Positions 43,073 to 51,918 of a DNA stretch of 64,000 bases are shown here, piece by piece; position 1 is the first letter of the stretch; each line of letters starts with the position of its first letter. The stretch comes from Parastagonospora avenae f. sp. tritici 18332-5 (Eukaryota > Ascomycota > Dothideomycetes > Pleosporales > Phaeosphaeriaceae), in the NCBI GenBank assembly GCA_022559985.1, contig JAFJTR010000114.1:19214-83213 (forward strand), read 5' to 3'. The notes under the pieces are model-generated. The model made no database searches. It was not told the DNA's origin and saw nothing but the letters and a program-made list of their open reading frames with translations. A program made the position numbers and the translations under genes.

Positions 43073-43971
43073 TGACTTTGGAGTAGCGTCAACAAAACAA
43101 CCATAGGACATGCTAAAGCCATAAGCACGCGAATGAACGCAATGCATCTGAACTGAAAACCTGCGAAGGTCTCTTACACGATTGCGAATATAAAATCCCT
43201 ATTGCCATTGTATTGTCTAATGCAGACACGACGGGACTCCAAACTGGCCATCGCAACCTTTTCTAAAGCAAACAGCAGCAAGGCTCTAATGTTCTAGATC
43301 AATTCCTAGCCCACCCCATCATCCCACAATTCCGCACCCCCGATTTCTCCCCATCACCACGCCTTACGTCATCCCCCATGCCGATCCCCCAACCGCCACA
43401 TCCACTCGGACACGCTCCGCTCCCCGGCGCATCACACGATCACATTGCTCACAAGAGATCAGCCAAGCATAGATAAGCTCCACAGATGCCAGTGGCTGCA
43501 GCCCTCCTCCAGGCTTTGCATTGCGCCGCCGATCAAGCTTTTGTGTAGGGGCTTGGCTGATGCCGCATGCAGTTGCTTTTGTTCGTGGTCTTGCGCCTGC
43601 GGGATGAATCGGGGGCTAGTGCGAGATGTGTCGGATCGAGGTTTAGGTAGCAGTACATATACGTTTGCCGAAGCCTTGTCGTAGATATTTTTGCCGTTTT
43701 CAATCATCGACAGACATTGGGACTTTTCAGCTTGCGACTTTGAGCGTTTTTTGTGGCTTCGTACACCCTGGACAACTGCTTTCGACGGCTTGGAGCATAC
43801 TGCCGTATTTGGAGCGGCTGAGAGACACTATCTTCGCTTGAGGCGCGCTGCTTGAGTCGGTGTGGTCCAGCTATCCCTGTTTGCGAGGGCGGCGACTATA
43901 CAGTTGGAGTTTCTACATACGTAAAGTCGATATCCGGATCTCGCTGTGAGGTGCTTCGAAATACAGCCAAT
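43073..43971. other. Intergenic; pyrimidine-rich promoter region
   Basis: 899 bp between the MFS gene and the small DUF3602 gene. It contains a C/T-rich stretch at about 43300-43400, a common mark of active promoters in filamentous fungi. No coding frame with content is seen. Confidence 0.5.
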
Positions 43972-44354
43972 ATGACAAGACATCACTCCCCAGAAGACGA
44001 ATATATCCCCTACGGCCGCGGCGGCGCGGGAAACATGCGTAAGTCCTAATTCATCCCATCCCATACCATCCACCTCTAATACCCATCTCAGGCCGCAAAT
44101 CCGCCATCCGCGAATCGTGGTTCAAAATTCTCGCCTCGGAGCCCTCACACTCGCCCCTCGTCCTCACATCAAGTCCCGACGACCACTACGCGGCGTCGAA
44201 ATCTGAGCCGCGGCGGCGCAGCACACATAGCAGCAGTGCGTGGAGTACGAGTACGGCTGGGGAGCGGAGGAGTGGTTGGAGGAGATGGTTAGGGAGACGG
44301 AAGGAGAGTGTTGCTGAGGAGGGAGCGGATAAGGTCGACGAGTCGGACAGATGA
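43972..44354 (+). CDS. DUF3602 (PAR32-like) small phosphoprotein-type protein
   Basis: Two exons, 43972..44038 and 44092..44354, with a 53-bp intron; 109 aa. The intron interrupts the diagnostic region: exon 1 ends YIPYGRGGAGNM, and exon 2 begins with the rest of the basic stretch. The GRGGAGN block is the repeat unit of DUF3602 proteins, which in yeast include Par32, a rapamycin-responsive phosphoprotein acting on ammonium transporters. The rest is polar, rich in Ser, Arg and Trp (SSSAWSTSTAGERRSGWRRW), with no membrane segment. Only one repeat is present, so this is a short member. A role in TOR-linked signalling is only a family-based guess. Confidence 0.75.
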
Positions 44355-44955
44355 GGCTTGGATTGGGAGATTTTGATTTTGATGGATGCTGTCGCTAGCG
44401 ATATGATACCACTTTTTATTTGGCTGTTGGATGAATAGGTTCTGTTGGGTTTACGTCATGACAGTGTTGATCAGAATAATGTGAAAATGTTCACATGTTA
44501 CGCATAGTATGTACGTGGAATCTGTCGCTGTTGTGCTTCTTACGAGCGTGTCGAAAGTGCGTTTCATTTGAATTGTGCTTTTTGACTCAGACCTCTCGAC
44601 CTGCGAGAGCCGTGGGCTTTTTTTGAGAAATGAACAGGAAATGAAGAACCTATTTTCCATCCGATCTCGCATCCCATGGACGCCAAACCAATGCAAGTTG
44701 AACGAATGATATATACAAGAAGCCAAAAAAGTGTGGTCATGAGAGTCGTAAAGACAGTGATAGGCGTGTCGCCTAGAAAGAGTGGACGCACATCGAGTGC
44801 TGAAAACGCCTAGAGAGTGGAATCGCACTGGAAGTGCTTGGAGTGATTGCATGTGGCAAAGGTGCTTGAAAGAGAGGAGCGCACAAAGCAGTGCCAGAAA
44901 CGCCAAAAGAGAGTGGAACGCACATCAAGTGTTAGAAGAAAGACTCACGACTCGC
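44355..44955. other. Convergent 3' region between DUF3602 and tyrosinase genes
   Basis: 601 bp between two stops that face each other. Apart from the degenerate repeats there is nothing recognisable; no credible coding frame. Confidence 0.5.
44779..44940. repeat. Four degenerate 30-40-nt repeats beyond the tyrosinase stop
   Basis: Four imperfect copies of a unit like AGAGTGGACGCACATCGAG-TGCT-GAAAACGCC begin near 44779, 44813, 44873 and 44908. Shared words are AGAG(T/A)GGA, CGCAC, AGTG and AAACGCC. Spacing is uneven (34, 60 and 35 bases). They lie just downstream of the leftward tyrosinase gene, probably in its 3' UTR. Confidence 0.5.
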
Positions 44956-47288
44956 CTACAGCGTGACATACTGCATAACAATAGAAGTGACATACTTTGT
45001 CTGCGGGTCCGCAGGCTTAGTCGTAGCAGGCGCTTCCGCAGAAGCACTGATTGACGTAGCGGACGTAGATCCAGGCGCCTGAGGAGCAGTCGTAGAACTG
45101 CTCGACGACACAGTAGTCGAGACAGGGGTACTACTAGCGGACACCGCAGACAAGCTGGCAGCGCTGTTTGAAGGCACCGCAGACGAGACGGAAGCACTGC
45201 TCGAGCGCGCGACGGAAGAGCTTGCTCCAAGAGACACAGTCGTCCTTGAAACAACCTCCGTCGACGACGAGTCACTACCCGTGCCATTCTTCCACTCAAA
45301 CTCCCCAGACGTAACATTGTACTGCCCGCTACTCTGCCCGGCCGGAATGGTAAAGTTCGTGCCATCAACCCCCGGGCCATTGTAAACCGGCGGCTTGCCA
45401 TCAATGTCACGGTTATACTCCACCTTGCCGTTGCGCGTCGGGACCTCAGTGTCCGACTCTGGAACTGCAACGGGCACGCTGTATACCGTGACGTTGAGGC
45501 CGGCAGGGGGGTTGTTTCGCGGGATTTCGCTAAAGTCGAGGGCCTGGATGCGCCAGTGGAAGTTTTCCTTCAGGTATGCTGCCACGGCGGATTTGTCGAG
45601 GCTCTTGAGTTCACCGGAGGCGTGCTTTTGGGCGAGCTTTTCAGTTAGACCGATGCTGCCGGACATGATGACGTCGGTTGTCATGCGGGAAGAAGAAAGG
45701 GTAGCGAGTTGGCCGACGTAGTTGACGTCCGTGGGCCATTTCCTGGGGTCAGCGTTGGGTTCGCCGAGGAAGGCGCGGACGGAGTAGGAGATCTTGATGT
45801 CTGCTGGCATGTGGACCTCGCAGAGCCAGTCTGTCGCTTGCGTAGTTGTGTTGGTCTCGTTCCCACGGAGCGCTGGAGGGAGGAGATGGATGTCCGTGTT
45901 ATTCAAGCCTTGCGTCTGTGGTTTGTATAGCTTGTTGAGCGTCGACGTGAATGTCTCATTCGAAGGGTTGCCAATCAGCTCAGGGTAAGTGTAGCCAAAC
46001 GCAGTCCAGTTGCGCACCGTAGTCGACGTCCACATGTCGCCATCTGCATTCATGTGGAACGGAGTCAGTGGTGAGTCGGGTCCTTGGATACTTCCTTTCT
46101 CGAAAGTGAAGGTGCCCATTGCCTGCTTCGAGTCTTCGATCCAGGTATTTGGAAAACGTGTTTGGTACAGAGCAACAAGTCGATCCATGCTACAGTGATG
46201 CACCCAGAATATAGGATCAAAAGCAGATACCTCGATGATACCCATGTGTCCCAAGCCGAAGACATTGTGAACACCGTCATGGAGCGTTTCAAAGTTGCCA
46301 ATGGTCCCGCCGTTGGCCTTGTTGCTGACTTCGTTGAACGGTTGATAGGTGGTCAGTAACTTATAAACCATGTCGCGAAGGTTAGGTTGCTGCTTGCTGA
46401 GCCGAACATTTATTTCGTCGTTGCGACTGGTCGCGTTGGCAGAATGTGGGTCCAGAGGATAGCGGATAGTATGCTCCCACTCCGTGAACTCAAAGCCCTT
46501 CTGGATCGACGTTAATTATGTGCAATTGCATAAAATCATGGAACCGGTGGCACCTACCAGGAGCGAAAAGTCCTCAGCCTTCAGTGGATGGAAGTCATAC
46601 CGGTACAGCGGGTTCGCGATCTCGCCCTTGGTGCCATTGGGATACGTGACTACTGCTGTAGGGCTCCGGAGGCACTTAGGCATGATTCCCTCGCTAGTCG
46701 GAGGGTCAGCAGCCCAGTCCCAGTAAGTAAGACGGACCTTATCAGCTATCATCATAGCTTTCTGTCTGGCTTCACCAGCAGGATACTCATTCGCAATATC
46801 CACAGCACGATCGTGCAAGATCTGTTCGAACAACGCAAGGTATGGCCGATGCCAGGTGCCGAACAAGTTGCTCACATGGGGGCAGTAGCCCATCACATGC
46901 GAGGTGTTCCGGCCTGTCACATTATCCCACTGCCCTAGCGGAAAACCGTGGATACCTGTAGCGCATTAGACGAGTTATAAACACTAAAGCCTGGTCACTT
47001 ACCAGCAATCTTAAAATATGAAATCTTCTCTCTCTGATCCATGGCCTGGAACCTGGAGAGTGCCAGCATATACATGTTCCATTGCTCTGGATCTTTCTCA
47101 AGCTCACGAAGCTCCATTCGTGGGTGCACACCAGTGCCTTGTACGCCCACGACGCTAAAGTAGCTGTCGTCAGTGTACTGAAGAACTCCACATGATGGAG
47201 CCGTAGAAGAGCTGGACGCGGTCTGCGCCGTCGCCAGTAACGAAAGTGTGGCCGTCACGCCTGCGAGTTGGGAAAAGAATGACTTCAT
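44956..47288 (-). CDS. Secreted tyrosinase (type 3 copper monooxygenase)
   Basis: Three exons: 47003..47288, 46558..46955 and 44956..46500; 742 aa. The signal peptide is MKSFFSQLAGVTATLSLLATA. The CuA ligands lie in GIHGFPLGQW, CPHVSNLFGTWHRPYLALFE and nearby. The CuB region is complete: TLHDGVHNVFGLGHMGIIEV and FDPIFWVHHCSMDRLVALYQ. The C-terminal third holds the conserved shielding beta domain (NYVGQLATL...), then a Ser/Ala/Thr-rich tail of about 120 residues with no GPI signal. Fungal tyrosinases hydroxylate monophenols and oxidise catechols to quinones, feeding melanin or cross-linking; many are made as proenzymes with a removable C-terminal domain. Specific substrates cannot be read from sequence. 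The identification is secure. Confidence 0.95.
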
Positions 47289-48220
47289 CGTGACCAGCGG
47301 AAAAGAATGGAATGGATCGTCAAGATCCGTAACGAATGTGGAATGAAAGCGAAGAAAAAAGAATGAATGACCGTCAAGAGGTCGGAAAGAAAGACAGGCA
47401 GGCCGTGTGCAAGACGCAAGAGTAATTCACGGGAGTCTCAGGTGTACTTAAGAGACCCCAAGGCATGAAGTCACCAACCTTTGCCCCGCTCACTGTGGAC
47501 GTCGGCAGCCGGGCTGTGCCGTAGGTCTTCATGCGACGCCACTTGGGATTTCGCTCATAAGAAGGTCCATTGTTGTTTCTATGCACATCCTTGTGGCCGC
47601 TCAGGTACCCGAAACATGTTTTGTTTCTGCGTAAGAAGTGGGCCAATCATGCGATGACTTGGATTGCCGGGCACTCTGAACCACGGCTTCTGAGCAAAGT
47701 TACGCTTCACGCAGATAAACACATTCCTATAATTGAAGTGAGATGCCAAAGATAGCATACCATGGCTCGAAATGTGATATCCTGCTCATCGCTCTTTGGC
47801 GACGCTTTGGCTGTTCAAGATTGGGAACTCCACAATCAGCCAGTCACGAGTATTTCCTAGTTGCTCCATAATGTTACAGCATAGAAGCTGCTCGTGAAAT
47901 TGGACGTTGTCTGTCAGTTGTACTACTTCCATCATGTGTGTGCGTCATGGTGTTCGTGGATCTTGAAATAGCAGGGTTGTCGCACGGACCCACTACACCA
48001 TCGTGAAACAGGAACGAGCGCAAGTAGACGACCCGTTTGAAACTTTCCATCCTCCCGAATAGGTAGGTCCAGATGCTCTCACACGATATATCGCAAATTT
48101 GATGTGTGGTATTATGACCCAATGGACGAGGTAATCTGGACACCCGAGGAGGCTGAGCAGATGTCGTAAGACACTTTGGACAGATTCGGTGTCAGCTTTC
48201 TTCTGACAGCAAGATAGTTT
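47289..48220. other. Intergenic, tyrosinase promoter
   Basis: 932 bp upstream of the tyrosinase start and downstream of the leftward gene at 48221. Open frames are short and have no content. Nothing else is recognised. Confidence 0.5.
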
Positions 48221-49372
48221 TCATTCTGGCAAGGTGTCCGGAGGCAGCGAATCATCAGTCGGTGAGCTCACTGTTTTTCGCTTTCCACGCGCATTCCGTC
48301 CTGTTGAAGTATCTCTTCTTTTTCTAGAACCACCGTCTGCGGCAGCAACATGTGTCTTCGCCCATCTTTTGACTCTCTGAAACGCCTGGACGACCGCTTC
48401 CGGTAGTCCTTCCATCTTGCCGACATAAACGCCAGTACCCTTCATCAAGACATCGATGGTTGTCCTAGCTCGTGCGATGGAAGGGTTCAGAGATTGACCG
48501 TGCACAGTGTCGCGGAAGGATGTGAGCGCAATGTTACGCAGAAGTAATATGTCGCCTACACGAAGGTTTTCAAGTGTTTGAAGCAGTTTTTGTTGAGCAT
48601 TGGACTGGTCATTGTTCGATTTTCGAGGTGGCCGGATCCAGAAAGTCACTTTGAAGCCTGAGCTTGTGTCGTCGGCTACAGTTATTTCGTACAATTCCAT
48701 GTTGTATCCGCCTCTTCGGATATAGACCTCTCTTCTTTCAGGTGGGGTCATGAGAACACACAGTACGTTCGGAGTCGGAGTTTGAGGATATATGTGTCGG
48801 AGATGCTGTGCGCTGGGCAGCGAGCCGAGTGGCATGATGAGCATCTTTGGAGACACCTGCAAGATCAAGGTCTGGCCATCTGTACGGCTAAGACTGCTGG
48901 GTTCTGATATGGAGGTGCCAAACGAAGTAGTCAGGAATGATGACGATGATATGGTCTCGTCTGCGACGGTGTCTAGCGCGACCTGTGATGAAAGCAGTGT
49001 GTCATGGAAAACCAGTGAATGTTCGAGAAAAGGATCCGACGTGGAAGGTTCCTCTAAATCCATTGTGGTATCATTCCGAGTCGACTCGAATTCTGGGAAT
49101 GTCGAGGCCTCTTCGATATGTGGTTTTATGGAGTTGGCTTCGTCTCCAAGTCTTCGGGCGCTTCCAGGGAGGTAGGGTTGTGACCACCCAGTGCGTAGTC
49201 GCGAATCGCCGACTCGAATGTGTCGCCATTTAACCGTCGATGCGGTATCAGTGGGCTCTGTCAAAACATTGGCGACACCGAAAGCATTGCACTTTGTGAG
49301 ACTGACGAGCGCCTCTTCTTCGAAATCCAGGTGCTGGGGTAATGGAGCCCCATTGAGAGTCTTAAGCCTCAT
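48221..49372 (-). CDS. Hypothetical protein, possible OB-fold nucleic-acid-binding domain
   Basis: Single exon, 383 aa, ATG at 49372. I do not recognise it by name. The first ~200 residues are polar and Ser/Thr-rich. A compact folded part follows at about 190-320: NVLCVLMTPPERREVYIRRG, ELYEITVADDTSSGFKVTFW, LRVGDILLLRNIALTSFRDT and VHGQSLNPSIARARTTIDVL. Beta-strand periodicity together with GDILLLRNIALTSF resembles OB-fold proteins such as RPA/telomere-type single-strand binders. The C-terminus is basic (RKRRDTSTGRNARGKRK), like a nuclear localisation signal. I infer a nuclear nucleic-acid-binding protein, with low certainty on mechanism. It is divergent from the Apd1-like gene (398 bp). Confidence 0.7.
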   Translation of the reverse strand: MRLKTLNGAPLPQHLDFEEEALVSLTKCNAFGVANVLTEPTDTASTVKWRHIRVGDSRLRTGWSQPYLPGSARRLGDEANSIKPHIEEASTFPEFESTRNDTTMDLEEPSTSDPFLEHSLVFHDTLLSSQVALDTVADETISSSSFLTTSFGTSISEPSSLSRTDGQTLILQVSPKMLIMPLGSLPSAQHLRHIYPQTPTPNVLCVLMTPPERREVYIRRGGYNMELYEITVADDTSSGFKVTFWIRPPRKSNNDQSNAQQKLLQTLENLRVGDILLLRNIALTSFRDTVHGQSLNPSIARARTTIDVLMKGTGVYVGKMEGLPEAVVQAFQRVKRWAKTHVAAADGGSRKRRDTSTGRNARGKRKTVSSPTDDSLPPDTLPE

Positions 49373-49770
49373 TGAACGGTAATGCCAGTCCAGATGTACA
49401 AGGTGATGTACGAGCTTAGTGGTCGTGTTGGCCGATCATAGTCAGGTGAGTGTGATGATGGGGGCCTGAAAGCGAGGCAGCTCGGACATGGCACAGTCGA
49501 TGTCCGAGCTGTTGTACGGTGCCGAAGATATCCCCGAAGGCAGTCACCAAGATGACCTACCTACAAAAAGAATAAACAACCGCATACGCAATCCGCATTC
49601 GACTCACCCCTTCTCATCCGTACTCGCCCGTTCACAAACTTCCTCCAGAGTCCCGACCTTTCGGGCCATTCCCCAGCACGTCGCGTCAACACTTACCCAC
49701 ATCCCGCAGCCTCGGAGCTTGGCGATCTAATCTCCACATCTGATTAATTAAAACATCGTGCGCGCCCACC
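49373..49770. other. Shared upstream region of OB-like and Apd1-like genes
   Basis: 398 bp between divergent starts. No coding frame with content is seen, and no further motif is recognised. Confidence 0.5.
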
Positions 49771-50992
49771 ATGCGCTTCACCAAAAACGACCTGAAATCG
49801 CGGCACGCATACGTGGTGCCAGCCATGCTCCGCAACCTGTCCTACAAGCTGACGTCGGCACTGTCGTCGTCAGAAGTCCCGACGCTGCCCAGGAAAGACG
49901 GCGAGTTTGGCAAGGCGACGCGGACGGAGCATTTGTTCCCCACCACTGACCCCGCTGTCGATGGCGACGAGTGTCTGCGCGACTGCGATAGCTGCAGCGT
50001 CAAGTACCCGCGGAAATTCGAAATTGATGAGACGGAGGAGCTGTATGGGCATGTGAAGGGGTTCAGCACGCATTTGCTGGTTGCGACGGGCAAGACGGAT
50101 TGGGTGCGCGATGTAGCGGATGAGAAGGGGAGTGTAATGGAGGCAGTCGATAGGGGGGATGTGAAGCCTAGCAATGGGGTAAGTTGATCAATCATTCCAA
50201 TTGCCCCCCCTCAATCTCAAGGAGAATGAACATACGGAAGCTAACTCACCCCTCCAGAAACTCATGCTCTCCGCCACCGACATCCCCGTCCCCGACCACT
50301 CCGACCACAGCACAACCGTCCTCCTGCTCCCCGCCTGGCAATGGATAGACAACGTCACGCCCGCCAACACACCCGACCTAATAACCCACTTCGTCAACCC
50401 CGGCCCAACAAACTCCTCGCCGTACCCAAACATAAAGCCCGCACCCTCCCCGGATGAACATTCATCCCCCGCCATTCCCGCGTCCCTGCCCCTCAAAGCG
50501 CGCCCCTGTGCCCACAAATACCTGATCCTGATGTGCAGCCAGAAGACGCGCGACGCGCGCTGTGGCCAGTCTGCGCCGCTGTTGCGCCGCGAGTTCGAGC
50601 GCATATTACGGCCGATGGGGCTGTATCGCGACTTGCACGACGAGCGGCCGGGCGGGGTGGGGATATATTTCATCAGCCATGTGGGCGGGCACAAGTTCTC
50701 TGCGAATGTTATGGTGTATCGGCACTCGTCTGTTGTACAGCGGGGGGCTGGTCAGGCGAATGGGAATGGGCAGGCGCTGCCGAAGGTGGAGGATGCGGAG
50801 GGCAGGGAGGTGCTGCTTGATGCGGACAAGGAGGATGGCGGGGAGGCAGCACAGTGCATATGGCTTGCGCGCGTCAAGCCGGAGGACTGTGAGAATATCA
50901 TCAGGTATACTGTGTTGCAGGGTAAGGTAGTGAAGCCGGAGAGGCAGTTAAGAGGAGGGTTTGATCGGTGTAAACAGTTGGCGAGTTGGTAA
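49771..50992 (+). CDS. Apd1/sucrase-ferredoxin-like protein (thioredoxin-like ferredoxin)
   Basis: Two exons, 49771..50178 and 50258..50992, with a 79-bp intron; 380 aa. Sucrase/ferredoxin-like (Apd1) markers: CLRDCDSCSVKYPRKFEIDE with EELYGHVKGFSTHLLVATGK in the first half, then KYLILMCSQKTRDARCGQSA, GGVGIYFISHVGGHKFSANV, and C-terminal ARVKPEDCENIIRYTVLQG. In yeast Apd1 and relatives such proteins bind a [2Fe-2S] cluster with Cys and His ligands; the HVGGHK histidines are the expected pair. Roles reported for the family relate to redox and drug tolerance. The cytosolic or mitochondrial site cannot be decided, since the N-terminus is only mildly basic. Confidence 0.85.
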
Positions 50993-51166
50993 TTACGTAG
51001 GTCACTTGCAATAGACTTCTAAGCATCATTGTTTCTGATCCATTTCCTGCAAAGCCGGCCCGTGGGCAGACGTATCTCATGAACATGCATAAACCACCCC
51101 GTCCCACATTGAGACCGCGACTCCCCAACGCCGCTACAAGGTTGCTTCGTATACTCTCAATGCGTC

Positions 51167-51535
51167 TCAGACAACAATGTTACTCTGTCCCTCTGTCGTC
51201 GCACTGCCATCCTTCTTCTCAACATCCGCAACCTCTCTCTTTCCAACTTCTTTACCTTCAACCTCAATTCGACCTTCGTCATCGTCACCAGCACCCTCGT
51301 AGCTATTGAGACTCTCGTCATCACTGCTATCCTCAATACCTTCAAACATCCTTGCAAATCGTTGATGTCCTTCACGTTCTTCTTGTTCTTGCGTCTTGCC
51401 CTGGTCCTCTGGGTCTTCTGGATCGTCCTCTTGTTCGCGGGTAGACTCGAGTTGGGCTTTCCGTTGAGCCAAGCGGAGCGCAAACTGGCGGCGTGCCCGC
51501 GATGGTGGGATCTGGAGCGGTGGTGGGACCTTGGG
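51167..51535 (-). CDS. Partial model of small charged hypothetical protein
   Basis: A frame with strong coding character runs from a likely 3' splice site (branch GCTAAC, then TAG at 51536-51538) to a TAG stop at 51167. It reads PKVPPPLQIPPSRARRQFAL, LAQRKAQLESTREQEDDPED and an acidic RFARMFEGIEDSSDDESLNS, and it ends with VEKKDGSATTEGQSNIVV. The first exon should lie within about 51540-51720, but I could not settle its ATG and donor; a tiny exon starting at the ATG near 51663 is in phase but has a poor donor. No family is recognised. Confidence 0.45.
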   Translation of the reverse strand, partial: PKVPPPLQIPPSRARRQFALRLAQRKAQLESTREQEDDPEDPEDQGKTQEQEEREGHQRFARMFEGIEDSSDDESLNSYEGAGDDDEGRIEVEGKEVGKREVADVEKKDGSATTEGQSNIVV

Positions 51536-51918
51536 CTAGAGTGCAACCGTTAGCGCGGGTTCTATGCTAGCTGATTGAAGTGATGATCGGCGGAGGAGAA
51601 CAAAGGAGAGTAGAAGGACAACCAAGCAAGAAGAGAGACGTGATGAAACAGGGCCCAGAGCATGCTAGTTGACAGTCGAATCACGTCATATAGGAGATAC
51701 GGTAGGAAATAACGCCTCTGATCGATGCGTATTACTACATGTTGTCCATACACCTAGAGTCGATGTATGATACATATCGTGTTCGATGTCGTACAACCTG
51801 CATGCTCCTGCTTCTTCCAGGTGCCCAGATAGCGAGTCGAGTACAGAAGAGAAATGAAACGCACCAAGTGGGCAAAACAAAATCGTGTTGTGCTGGACAT
51901 TTGGATATGGACACAGTA
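51536..51918. other. Region between small hypothetical gene and SAPS gene
   Basis: 383 bp that probably holds the undefined first exon and promoter of the small charged protein, and the 3' end of the SAPS gene. No other content is seen. Confidence 0.4.
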
